Below, in pieces: positions 25,857 through 33,948 of a stretch of 64,000 nucleotides of DNA. How positions within the stretch are numbered: position 1 is the stretch's first letter; every line of letters begins with the position of its first letter. The notes beneath the pieces were generated by a model. That model saw nothing but the letters and a program-made list of their open reading frames with translations, was not told the DNA's origin and did not search any database. The DNA is from CALBPI01 sp039033995. GTDB taxonomy: Bacteria > Pseudomonadota > Gammaproteobacteria > Steroidobacterales > Woeseiaceae. Made by a program: the position numbers and the translations under genes. Where the stretch lies: positions 5,472 to 69,471 of the forward strand of contig JBCCBP010000016.1 of NCBI GenBank assembly GCA_039033995.1. The letters run 5' to 3'.

Positions 25857-26990
25857 TTACGGATTTTGAGACGTCTGAGAGCGCTTGAATTGGGTCGGTG
25901 TCATGCCGACGCTGTCACGAAACACACGATTGAACGTCGCTTTCGAGTTAAACCCGGAAGCAGCGGCAATCTGCAGCAACGGTTGCTCCGCCGTCAGCAG
26001 CAGTGTTTTGGCGTGTGTCACACGCAGATCGTTAATGAATGCGTTGAAGGTTTGACCCCGCCCCTTGTTTACGGCACGTGACACATAGGTCTCGTTCGTT
26101 GCCAGACGGCTGGCCACCTCACCGATCGACAATCGGGACTCGAGAAACCACGCGCCATCGACCACGGCGGCTTCAAGGACTGCTGATTCCTGATGCCAGT
26201 CTTTGTCAGACGCACCATTCGATCCGTGGACCGATGACGATGACGTCATTTTCGGAAATGTGACAATGGTTTTCGCCAGCGCCTGAAATCCGATCCACGC
26301 AACAACAATGGTCAGTGCGATCTGTAGCGGATACTCGTCAACGTAGCTGACATCCTCGAAGAAATAGGGTGCGAGCTCTATCGCACTGAACAAGCCACCG
26401 CCGGCAACGATCGCGACGATCAGTTGGGTCAACCACGAAGGATCGAAATCAAGTGCGGCAGACTGCGTCTGCTGCAGGAATTGTCGGTACTGTTGAACAA
26501 GCCGATAGATTGCGACAGCCGCAAACAGGATCAGCGCAATGTTCAGCGCTGTCTCGACCGGCATGATGTACGGTACGTGCACGGCATCGTTGTAAGCCCA
26601 TTTGGCCTTGTAGTCGCCGAGCGTCAGGAATGCCCACAAGTAGTACAGCAACTGTATGCCGCCTGGCAGCAACAGCCACTTATGCCAGACCGGAGACTCG
26701 GCGCGCATCAGCGAATACGCATGCAGGTACAGGCATGGGCCGGCAAACAGCTCGAGCGAGAACGGCGCGAACGTCAGCCCGGGCCAGACCGCATAGAAGC
26801 CGGCAAAGCCGATGATCTGTGGTATCTGCGCCATCGCAGCAACGATCAGAAATGCGGCCAGCCATCGATTGGCTGCGCGCTCCACACGGCGAGCGAGCAA
26901 CATCAAAGCGATGATGACGATCGGCAAACAAACGGCGAACGTCAGAGCCGAGCGCCAGCTGATGTCGATCGCCGCCGTCGCTTCGTTCAA
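25857..26990 (-). CDS. AraC-family regulator with N-terminal membrane domain
   Basis: 377 residues. About seven membrane helices fill residues 12-245 (7TM-like sensor), and a linker leads to a C-terminal AraC DNA-binding domain: SIGEVASRLATNETYVSRAVNKGRG as the first helix-turn-helix and LLQIAAASGFNSKATFNRVFRDSVGMTPTQFK as the second. Membrane-bound AraC proteins sense signals in or across the bilayer. Its ATG overlaps the XRE gene stop by ATGA, so it is the last gene of the three-gene operon starting at 27648. Confidence 0.9.
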   Translation of the reverse strand: MNEATAAIDISWRSALTFAVCLPIVIIALMLLARRVERAANRWLAAFLIVAAMAQIPQIIGFAGFYAVWPGLTFAPFSLELFAGPCLYLHAYSLMRAESPVWHKWLLLPGGIQLLYYLWAFLTLGDYKAKWAYNDAVHVPYIMPVETALNIALILFAAVAIYRLVQQYRQFLQQTQSAALDFDPSWLTQLIVAIVAGGGLFSAIELAPYFFEDVSYVDEYPLQIALTIVVAWIGFQALAKTIVTFPKMTSSSSVHGSNGASDKDWHQESAVLEAAVVDGAWFLESRLSIGEVASRLATNETYVSRAVNKGRGQTFNAFINDLRVTHAKTLLLTAEQPLLQIAAASGFNSKATFNRVFRDSVGMTPTQFKRSQTSQNP

Positions 26991-27217
26991 GCGGTTCGCT
27001 CCGGCAGATACTGGAATACCGACTCGAGGGGCACACCGAATACGTCGGCAATGCGAAAGGCCACCTCCAGTGATGGGGAATACTTGCTGGCTTCGATCGC
27101 GATGATGGTCTGCCGCGTCACACCAATCCGGTCTGCCAGGTGCTGTTGCGTCATGTCCTCGTGTTCCGCGCGCAACGCGCGAATACAGTTACCGATCGGT
27201 AGCGCGCGTTTTGGCAT
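26987..27217 (-). CDS. XRE-family HTH regulator
   Basis: 76 residues from the ATG that overlaps the upstream stop (TGATG). Nearly the whole protein is one helix-turn-helix: LRAEHEDMTQQHLADRIGVTRQTIIAIEASKYSPSLEVAFRIADVFGVPLESVFQY. This compact form is often encoded next to a small membrane protein and controls its own operon. Two palindromes over the operon promoter (27659-27706) are its likely sites, by inference. It lies between the membrane protein gene and the AraC gene, with overlaps on both sides. Confidence 0.9.
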   Translation of the reverse strand: MPKRALPIGNCIRALRAEHEDMTQQHLADRIGVTRQTIIAIEASKYSPSLEVAFRIADVFGVPLESVFQYLPERTA

Positions 27218-27648
27218 CAAACACCCCGTCGATAAAACAAGATACGCAGGCCGTTGGCGAGAATCTCGGACAATAGCAACGACAGTAACAGCAAATGTGC
27301 CACGAGCACCGTTTCGACTCCCACAATCATTGCGCTGATGGCTGACAGGATACCGATGCTCATAACCCAAGAGGATAGTGCCTCGGCGCGCCAAGCAATC
27401 AAACGGTCGCGTTCGTCCGAAAAATCACCACGACTGGTAATCGCCACAACGATATGACCCGCTACCAGTACGATGACCAGCATCACAACACTGACTGCGA
27501 ATACCGCAACATAGGCGCGAATATCCATCACGCCAGCCATAAACATCTGTTTCGCCGTCCAGAAATAGCCACCCAGCACAGCGATCAATGCCGTCACCTG
27601 AACCCAGACCGATTTTTCCACAAAGCTTGCGTTCATTGCCTCATCCAT
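27217..27648 (-). CDS. Four-helix membrane protein of XRE-linked operon
   Basis: 143 residues, four hydrophobic helices in two pairs with a short polar middle (ITSRGDFSDERDRLIAWRAEAL). This membrane-protein-plus-XRE arrangement recurs in bacteria, but the membrane partner has no assigned function. With a promoter at 27665-27693 the transcript would have a leader of only about 10 bases before the ATG at 27648. An ATG at 27636, preceded by GGATGAGG, is an alternative start. It may be the signal sensor that modulates the XRE regulator. Confidence 0.75.
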   Translation of the reverse strand: MDEAMNASFVEKSVWVQVTALIAVLGGYFWTAKQMFMAGVMDIRAYVAVFAVSVVMLVIVLVAGHIVVAITSRGDFSDERDRLIAWRAEALSSWVMSIGILSAISAMIVGVETVLVAHLLLLSLLLSEILANGLRILFYRRGV

Positions 27649-27658
27649 TAACCATCGA

Positions 27659-27678
27659 ATGTAAAATATATTTTACAT
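27659..27678. promoter_or_regulatory. Operator O1: 20-bp perfect palindrome
   Basis: ATGTAAAATATATTTTACAT is its own reverse complement over 20 bases. It covers the -10 box of the operon promoter (27665-27670). A near copy lies 28 bases away, centre to centre (27687-27706), in the same form. The XRE protein encoded in the operon is the best candidate ligand. Confidence 0.8.
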
Positions 27679-27693
27679 CGCTTCGGATGTCAA
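27665..27693 (-). promoter_or_regulatory. Sigma70 promoter of the membrane protein-XRE-AraC operon
   Basis: Read on the minus strand: -35 TTGACA (27688-27693, consensus), a 17-base spacer, then -10 TATATT (27665-27670, five of six). This is the best promoter I see in the window. Both boxes are covered by palindromes O1 and O2, so a bound dimer would block polymerase. Confidence 0.85.
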
Positions 27694-27706
27694 ACATTTT
27701 TTACAT
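27687..27706. promoter_or_regulatory. Operator O2: near copy of the palindrome
   Basis: ATGTCAAACATTTTTTACAT matches O1 at 17 of 20 positions and keeps both ATGT/ACAT ends. It covers the -35 box. The divergence falls in the half that also carries TTGACA, as if the operator has been bent to keep the promoter. Confidence 0.75.
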
Positions 27707-27740
27707 AGTTGCCAATGGACCGCAAAACGATGGTATCGCG

Positions 27741-28193
27741 TCACTGCAATTCGACGCGCACCGGGAAATTCATTGACCGGGCGATAAAACACTTTTCGTG
27801 CGCCAAATGGTGCAACGACGCAAGCTGCTCCAGTGACACCGGTGTCGTGGCTGTCACCTGAGGCCTCAGAACGACTTCGGTGAATTCACCACTGCCGTCC
27901 GCGTGGGTCTGCATGCTACCGCTGGCATCATCACTGTAAGCGACAACTACGACACCCGCCGCGGAGGCTTCGTGCAGGAACCACAGCTGATGACAGGCGG
28001 ACAATGACGCCACCAATAGCTCCTCGGGGTTCCAACGTGTCGCATCCCCTCGAAACCCCGGGTCGGACGAACCGGCCAGATCCGGCTTACCCGCCGCGCG
28101 AATCACATGGTCTCGGGCGTAGTCACGATAGCCGCTGGTACCCGCGCCCAGATTGCCGGTCCACTCCAGAGACACCGAATAGCGATGCGTCAT
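27741..28193 (-). CDS. OsmC-family peroxide-detoxifying protein
   Basis: About 150 residues from the second ATG, where the family N-terminus (HRYSVSLEWTGN) begins. OsmC signatures are present: WNPEELLVASLSACHQLWFLH holds the first cysteine, and HEKCFIARSMNFPVRVE the second. The pair reduces organic peroxides with thiol donors. It precedes the XRE operon on the same strand, but the strong promoter between them suggests separate control. Confidence 0.88.
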   Translation of the reverse strand: MTHRYSVSLEWTGNLGAGTSGYRDYARDHVIRAAGKPDLAGSSDPGFRGDATRWNPEELLVASLSACHQLWFLHEASAAGVVVVAYSDDASGSMQTHADGSGEFTEVVLRPQVTATTPVSLEQLASLHHLAHEKCFIARSMNFPVRVELQ

Positions 28194-28236
28194 ACCCACA
28201 TCCTGCTCGGCGTCCACAACTGGAAACAGCGCATCG

Positions 28237-29247
28237 CTAGCTACCGTATTCGACGACGATCTTGCCGAACTGCTGATTCGAAGCCTGGTACGCGAAGGCT
28301 TCAGCCAGAGCGTCCAGTGTAAAAGAGCGATCGATCACCGGAGTGAAGCCGTTGACATTGATTGCTGCCACCATGTCGCTCTGCATAGCGTGACTACCCA
28401 CTGCGATGCCCGAAAGGCGCAACTGTTTGAAAAAATACTTCGGAAAAACAATCTCGCCTTTACGGCCACCGAGTATGCCAACCAGCACAATATGTCCGCC
28501 GATTTTCGCAGCCTCGGTCGACTGGTAGATCGTCGCACCACCGCCGACATCGATGACATGATCCACGCCGCCACCCGACAGTTGCAGCACGGTCTTGCCC
28601 CAGTTTTCGTCTTCGCGATAGTTGATCACGTGGTCGGCGCCGAGCGCTTTCAACTTATCGAGCTTCTCCGCCGACGAAGAGGTGGCATAGACTTCGGCAC
28701 CGGCCGCTTTGGCAATCTGCAGACAGAACAATGACAAACCGCCCGTGCCTTCAACCAACACGCTGTCGCCTGCCTTAATGCGACCTTCGATAACCAAAGC
28801 GCGCCATGCCGTGAGTGCAGCGCACGGTAACGTGGCCGCTTGCGCAAAACTGTAGCCGTCCGGGATCGCGGTAATCGTGTCGGCCGAGATGTTGCTCTGT
28901 TCAACAGCAAAACCGTCGACCGTCTCGCCGGTGACCGCCATCATGCCCGGCAATGTAGGTGCCCCATCCCGCCAGCCGGGAAAGAACGTCGACATGACGT
29001 GATCGCCAACCTGCCATTGCGACACACCGGCACCCACCGCCACAATCTCGCCAGCGCCATCCGACATTGGCACTCGACCATCGGCGACGGGAATCTGCCC
29101 GGCCGCAACCAGATAGTCGTGGAAGTTTAGCGATGTCGCGTGCCAACGTACCTGCACTTCACCGGGAGCCGGCGCCGAGACCTCGACATCTTCAATCGAC
29201 AAATGCTCGAAGCCGCCACCATCTCTGATTCGAATCACACGCGCCAT
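28237..29247 (-). CDS. MDR-family NAD(P)-dependent oxidoreductase (quinone-oxidoreductase-like)
   Basis: 336 residues from ATG 29247, with GGAG six bases before it; the longer frame upstream is not conserved. It has a GroES-like N-domain (SLNFHDYLVAAGQIPV), a Rossmann motif in VLVEGTGGLSLFCLQIAKAAGA and the nucleotide-specificity stretch YATSSSAEKLDKLKALGADHVINY. No zinc ligands are visible, so it is a zinc-independent reductase of quinone, enone or aldehyde type. It is divergent from the FAD monooxygenase gene, with 126 bases between starts. Confidence 0.88.
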   Translation of the reverse strand: MARVIRIRDGGGFEHLSIEDVEVSAPAPGEVQVRWHATSLNFHDYLVAAGQIPVADGRVPMSDGAGEIVAVGAGVSQWQVGDHVMSTFFPGWRDGAPTLPGMMAVTGETVDGFAVEQSNISADTITAIPDGYSFAQAATLPCAALTAWRALVIEGRIKAGDSVLVEGTGGLSLFCLQIAKAAGAEVYATSSSAEKLDKLKALGADHVINYREDENWGKTVLQLSGGGVDHVIDVGGGATIYQSTEAAKIGGHIVLVGILGGRKGEIVFPKYFFKQLRLSGIAVGSHAMQSDMVAAINVNGFTPVIDRSFTLDALAEAFAYQASNQQFGKIVVEYGS

Positions 29248-29373
29248 GACCATCTCCGCGTTCGCAAAACCCGATTGTAACCCGCAGAAGGTTGCATTAC
29301 GTCGCCGGTGACGAGACGATGCAGAGATGGATGCGCAAATCGCCGTCGTGGCCACTGGTCCGCAACAGGCGCT

Positions 29374-30591
29374 ATGAAAATTGTTGTCTGCGGCGCCGGT
29401 GTTGCCGGGCTAACCAGCGCACTCTGCTTGCACCTGGCCGGACATGACGTCACGGTCCTGGAACGAGCGCCACGCATTGCAGCTGTCGGTGCGGGCATTC
29501 AGCTCGGGCCTAACGCCTGTGCCGTTCTCGGCGCCATCGGGGTCTTAACGCCGCTGCTGAAATCTGCGGTCATACCCGATGCGTTGCAACTGTGCGCGGG
29601 TCACGACGGACGGCCCGTGTTTTCGATGCCGGTCAACCAGGCTGGCGGTCGCTGGCGTCATCCCTACCTGCACGTTCATCGCACCGACCTGATTCAGACA
29701 CTGCTCGACCGGCTGTTGGACATCGCACCGGATTCGCTGCATTTGAATTCGCCCATCGAACACGTCTCCAGCAGCAACGGCAGCGCCGTTGCGCATGCTG
29801 CACGCGGTGATCGCTTCAACGCTGATCTGATCATCGGTGCGGATGGCATTCATTCGAACACACGCACGTTTGTCACGCACGAGGGTTCCGCCACCTACAC
29901 TGGCAACGTAGCTTGGCGCGCAGTCGTTGCGACTGCAGCACTCGGCAATCTGGCACCACCACCTGCTGCGACGGTCTGGGCAGGTGCTGAGCAACACGCC
30001 GTCACGTATCAACTCCGTAACGGCGACCTAACCAACCTCGTGCTCGTGACCGAGCAAGCAGACTGGCCGCATGAAAACTGGACACAACCCGGCGAACGCG
30101 AGGCGATGCTGACGCGCTTCGGCGACTGGCACCCATGCCTGCGCGGGATCATTGAGCAGACTCAGCAGTGTTATCAATGGGCATTGCTCGATCGACCGCC
30201 ACTACAACGCTGGTACCGAGACCGTGTCGTATTGATCGGCGATGCGAGTCACCCGATGCTGCCCTTCATGGCACAAGGTGCTGCGATGGCGATTGAGGAT
30301 GCATGGATTCTCGCCAGTCTGCTCGGCAAGTCCGGCAAAGTGGCGGATGGATTGTTGCGATTTCAGCGTTTGCGACTACCGCGGACACAGCGGGTTTATC
30401 AAACGGCGAAACGTAATGAACGTCTGTTTCACTTGCGAACGCCGCTGACACAGGCGGTTACCTGGGGCGGCATGCGAGTGCTGAACGCGACCGCACCAAA
30501 ACTATTCCCCGTCGGTCTGGACTGGCTGTATGGCTATGATCCCGTCGCGATGTATCCCATCAAACCGAAAACACCGCAGGCGGTGACATGA
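29374..30591 (+). CDS. FAD-dependent aromatic-hydroxylase-type monooxygenase
   Basis: About 405 residues from ATG 29374, just before the FAD motif IVVCGAGVAGLTSALCLHLAGHDVTVLE. The other class A signatures are intact: GADGIHSNTR (NADPH side) and LIGDASHPMLPFMAQGAAMAIEDA (FAD ribityl side). It resembles salicylate/6-hydroxynicotinate hydroxylases that use NAD(P)H and oxygen. Its stop overlaps the start of the carrier-carboxyltransferase gene (ATGA), so the two act together. The substrate is unknown; a CoA thioester or a small aromatic acid would fit. Confidence 0.88.
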   Translation: MKIVVCGAGVAGLTSALCLHLAGHDVTVLERAPRIAAVGAGIQLGPNACAVLGAIGVLTPLLKSAVIPDALQLCAGHDGRPVFSMPVNQAGGRWRHPYLHVHRTDLIQTLLDRLLDIAPDSLHLNSPIEHVSSSNGSAVAHAARGDRFNADLIIGADGIHSNTRTFVTHEGSATYTGNVAWRAVVATAALGNLAPPPAATVWAGAEQHAVTYQLRNGDLTNLVLVTEQADWPHENWTQPGEREAMLTRFGDWHPCLRGIIEQTQQCYQWALLDRPPLQRWYRDRVVLIGDASHPMLPFMAQGAAMAIEDAWILASLLGKSGKVADGLLRFQRLRLPRTQRVYQTAKRNERLFHLRTPLTQAVTWGGMRVLNATAPKLFPVGLDWLYGYDPVAMYPIKPKTPQAVT

Positions 30592-32399
30592 GCAGAACTT
30601 TCCATATCCGTTCGCCGTTACAAGGCCAACTGGTCAATGTGACATGCGCTGTTGGAGACAGCGTTGCACCTGGCACCACCATCGCGACCCTCGAGCTGAT
30701 GAAAATGCAGCATGTCGTGCAGTCGCCAGTTGCGGGCTTCGTCACTGACATTGCGTACGCGGTCGGTGACCTCATCGAGGAAGCGTCGGTACTGGTCAGC
30801 GTTCGGCTCGATGACACCGCGACTGCCAACACAACAGCGGACGATGAGGCATCGACCACATCGGCCGCCGCCGATGAGTTACAGGAAGCCCGCGCGCTCA
30901 CGCTGGACGCAGCGCGACCTGACGTTTTCAAAGCTCGCGAGGCAGCCGGCCGTCGCAGCGCGCGTGAAAACATCGACGACCTGATTGACGCAGGTAGCTT
31001 CAGGGAGATCGGACAACTTGTGTTTGCCGCACAGCGTGCGCGACGCAGTATTGATGACCTGAAACAACGCACACCGGCGGATGGACTAGTCGCTGGCCTT
31101 GCCACGATCAATGCCGAGCGCGCGACGCACAACGCTCACTGCGCCGTACTGCACTACGACTATACGGTGCTGGCCGGCACTCAGGGTGCCATGAACCACG
31201 CCAAGACCGACCGGTTGCTCGCTATTGCTAATGAAGGACAGCGTCCAGTCATCTTTTTCACCGAAGGTGGTGGCGGGCGACCCGGCGATGTTGATGTCGC
31301 CACACTCGCGGGGCTCCACGTACCGAGTTTTGCCGCGCTCGCGAGACTCAGTGGTCAGGTGCCGTTAGTCGGTGTCGCGAGCGGCTATTGTTTCGCGGGC
31401 AATGCGGCATTTCTCGGTTGCTGCGATGTCGTCATCGCGACGCGCGATACTTCGATTGGCATGGGCGGTCCCGCAATGATCGAAGGTGGCGGCCTCGGTC
31501 GCGTCGCTGCTGCAGACGTCGGTCCCGCGGATCGGCAATTCGACAATGGCGTGATCGATATCCTGGTTGAAGACGATGTTGCCGCGGTCGACGCCGCTCG
31601 ACGCTATCTCGCGTTCTTTCAAGGCGACCGCAACGAGTGGCAGCCAAGCGACGTTGACCTTGATCAGTCGATCCCAGCCAATCGGCTGCAGGTTTACGAT
31701 ATGCGTTCGGTCATTGCAGGCATCGCGGATGCCGACAGTGTCCTGGAACTGCGCGCCGGCTTTGCGCCGGGCATGGTTACCGCATTCGCGACGCTCGCTG
31801 GCCGCAATATCGGCATTATCGCCAACAATCCAACGCATCTCGCCGGGGCGATCGAACATGACGGCGCTGACAAGGCGGCACGCTTCATGCAGCTCTGCGA
31901 TGCCCACGGCATTCCGATCGTGTCACTCTGCGATACACCAGGCATCATGGTGGGCACCGAGTCGGAACAACAGGCACAGGTGCGACACGCCAGCCGCTTG
32001 TTTGTCACCGGCACCAACCTGACAGTACCGCTGGTCGCGGTCATCATCCGCAAAGCCTATGGACTCGGCGCCATGGCCATGGCCGGTGGCGGTTTTCATG
32101 AGACACAGGCAACCGTTGCGTGGCCGAGTGGCGAATTCGGTGCGATGGGTATCGAGGGTGCCGTGCGTCTTGGTTACCGCAAGGAACTGGAGGCTATCGC
32201 TGACCCCGAGGCGCGCGAGGCGGAGTTCCGCCGTCGCGTCGACGACGCTTATGAACGCGGCAAGGCGCTGAACGCCGCCCCGTACTTCGAATTCGATGCA
32301 GTCATTCAGCCGAGCGAAACCCGACAGTGGTTGATCGCGGCACTTGCAACGCACACGACTGATGTGCGCGGCCAACGCCCCAATGTGGATACGTGGTAG
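30588..32399 (+). CDS. Fused biotin-carrier plus carboxyltransferase (acyl-CoA carboxylase family)
   Basis: 603 residues. The first 70 form a biotinyl/lipoyl domain with LELMKMQH, Lys39 as the likely biotin site. After a linker rich in Ala/Thr/Asp comes a carboxyltransferase: ARENIDDLIDAGSFREIGQ, GGRPGDVDVATLAG, then NNPTHLAGAIEHDGADKAARFMQL, DTPGIMVGTE and AYGLGAMAM. No biotin carboxylase domain is present, so it depends on a partner elsewhere, perhaps the alpha subunit at 4773. It is coupled by ATGA to the monooxygenase, which points to a catabolic carboxylation next to an oxygenation. Reaction not known. Confidence 0.85.
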   Translation: MSRTFHIRSPLQGQLVNVTCAVGDSVAPGTTIATLELMKMQHVVQSPVAGFVTDIAYAVGDLIEEASVLVSVRLDDTATANTTADDEASTTSAAADELQEARALTLDAARPDVFKAREAAGRRSARENIDDLIDAGSFREIGQLVFAAQRARRSIDDLKQRTPADGLVAGLATINAERATHNAHCAVLHYDYTVLAGTQGAMNHAKTDRLLAIANEGQRPVIFFTEGGGGRPGDVDVATLAGLHVPSFAALARLSGQVPLVGVASGYCFAGNAAFLGCCDVVIATRDTSIGMGGPAMIEGGGLGRVAAADVGPADRQFDNGVIDILVEDDVAAVDAARRYLAFFQGDRNEWQPSDVDLDQSIPANRLQVYDMRSVIAGIADADSVLELRAGFAPGMVTAFATLAGRNIGIIANNPTHLAGAIEHDGADKAARFMQLCDAHGIPIVSLCDTPGIMVGTESEQQAQVRHASRLFVTGTNLTVPLVAVIIRKAYGLGAMAMAGGGFHETQATVAWPSGEFGAMGIEGAVRLGYRKELEAIADPEAREAEFRRRVDDAYERGKALNAAPYFEFDAVIQPSETRQWLIAALATHTTDVRGQRPNVDTW

Positions 32400-32506
32400 T
32401 TGTAGGTTTTACGACGTCACGAGGGAGTGGCGTTCTTAGCCTAAGCGCTCATACGTGGGTTAAGCCTGCGGCAGACCGACGACCTTTTCCACCTAACGCC
32501 CAGACC

Positions 32507-33226
32507 TCAGCGCGCTGAGCGTGCACGTCGTCTCGCTAGCAACAGCAACGACAACAATCCCAAACCGAACACACCGACGCTGCCGTTAGCGCCGAAACCA
32601 GCCACAGGCGGAGGCTCCTGCGAGTCCGGTGGTGGCGGCGGGTTATTGACCAATACCGTTGTCGCCGCAGGGTCGAACGTAAAGTCGGTGATGTACTCTT
32701 CACCGAAATCGACGGCCTGCAACGGCGAGGCAGTCACAACATTATCGGAGTTTTGAATTCGGCCAGTGCCGTCTGCTCGCATTTCCAGTAGTGCCGGATG
32801 AAAACGACCGTTGTCGACTTCGCGACCATTGAAGGTCAACACGACGTCGGTGCCGACCAGTTCGTCGACCTGCACGCCGTCGGTCAGATCGGCATCCGCT
32901 GCAATCTCGTACTGCAAAGAACTACCTTGCGCGTAAAACTCTGCGCCGTCGATCATTCTCTCGAGGTTGAACGCATCGAATCCGGATGGCGTTGCTGTCG
33001 GCAATGTCCCCGACACGGAATAGTTGACGGTCGTCAAATCAGGATTATTGAACAAGCCCGCTGCCAACTCACCATTGACGACAATAGTGATCTCGAACTC
33101 GGTCACGTTATTGAAAACGGCCGTGCGGGCGAAATCGCTACCAATGATCGACAAATTCGCGGTCTGGCCGCGCGCAGTCAGGCTGACAAGCGAAAGTAGT
33201 GTAATGATCAAGAGTCTGTTGGTCAT
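32507..33226 (-). CDS. Exported protein with C-terminal sorting-signal-like tail
   Basis: About 239 residues from the second ATG, with a Sec signal (LLIITLLSLVSLTARG). The middle is a beta-rich, acidic domain with a spreadable-protein look (FEITIVVNGELA, VVLTFNGREV). A proline run leads to a tripartite end: a glycine-rich stretch, a hydrophobic helix (VFGLGLLSLLLL) and a basic ARRRARSAR tail, as in GlyGly-CTERM and related sorting signals. It would be anchored or processed at the envelope. No family for the main domain. Confidence 0.7.
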   Translation of the reverse strand: MTNRLLIITLLSLVSLTARGQTANLSIIGSDFARTAVFNNVTEFEITIVVNGELAAGLFNNPDLTTVNYSVSGTLPTATPSGFDAFNLERMIDGAEFYAQGSSLQYEIAADADLTDGVQVDELVGTDVVLTFNGREVDNGRFHPALLEMRADGTGRIQNSDNVVTASPLQAVDFGEEYITDFTFDPAATTVLVNNPPPPPDSQEPPPVAGFGANGSVGVFGLGLLSLLLLARRRARSAR

Positions 33227-33366
33227 GGATTGTCTCCAAGCATCACCTGATGCGCTGAGCATACGACAACGCTAACGGCTTTCCCAACAGACTAATGCGA
33301 CCTGCGTCTGGGTTTTGCGACAATCACCCGCTGGCGTAAGCGCCGCAAAAACCGGATGCGCAGTAA

Positions 33367-33948
33367 TTACCCGGCTTCAACGCTCCAGTCGCAACCTTCA
33401 CAGTCCGGGTCTATGCCGCCCGCAGACAAGACGTCACGCATAAAGTCTGTCCAGGTCTGATTCGGCTGCCAGACCGCATTCATATCCCGCTTTGCGTCCA
33501 GCACTGGCACATCCTGATACAACACGCGATAAAGCATCGCGAAGACAGAGGCACGGTAGTTGAGCTGGCAATGCAACAGAGTTTTGCGCTGCCGATTTTG
33601 CTCGAGCACGTTCGCGATCAATTGAAAATCCTGCAGCGTCGGATTGTTCCAATCGACCGGAATGTGCACGTAGGTCAAGCCCTGCTGATGGGCGAGCCGA
33701 TCAGCATTCGGCAGCGAATTTTCATGGTCGGTGTACGCCACATAAACGACGGTCTCAAAGCCACCGTCGCGCAGCATCAGGAATTGCGCCTCTGTGGGCT
33801 GGCCGGCACTTGCGAATAGCGGCGTATAAGCATGATAGTTGACGATGTCGTCGGCCGCCGCGACCGCGCTCGACAAACAGAGCAATACGGCGAAGACACG
33901 GCGAACGTTGCTACGAATCGAGTCTGATAGAACCGTTAGTATCGACAA
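33367..33948 (-). CDS. Exported phosphatase-like protein with CX4R site
   Basis: 193 residues, starting at TTG inside the last codons of the hydrolase gene (13-base overlap), with GGATGG as ribosome site. The N-terminus carries a signal peptide (VFAVLLCLSSAVAAA). The domain matches the DSP/DUF442-like phosphatase fold, with LLHCQLNYRAS as the loop. His126 and Cys127 are there, but only four residues separate Cys127 from Arg132 instead of five. This CX4R form is shared by a subgroup; activity is uncertain. It is the last of three translationally linked genes. Confidence 0.75.
   Translation of the reverse strand: MSILTVLSDSIRSNVRRVFAVLLCLSSAVAAADDIVNYHAYTPLFASAGQPTEAQFLMLRDGGFETVVYVAYTDHENSLPNADRLAHQQGLTYVHIPVDWNNPTLQDFQLIANVLEQNRQRKTLLHCQLNYRASVFAMLYRVLYQDVPVLDAKRDMNAVWQPNQTWTDFMRDVLSAGGIDPDCEGCDWSVEAG

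Noticed and set aside
26424..27338. Plus-strand open frame of 304 codons opposite the AraC and XRE genes
   Set aside because: Highly charged, no domain, and it crosses three coupled minus-strand genes with real motifs.
26987..27648. XRE gene plus small membrane gene as a toxin-antitoxin pair
   Set aside because: The membrane protein has four helices and is large for a pore toxin, and this pairing is a known non-toxin arrangement; nothing in the sequence supports toxicity.
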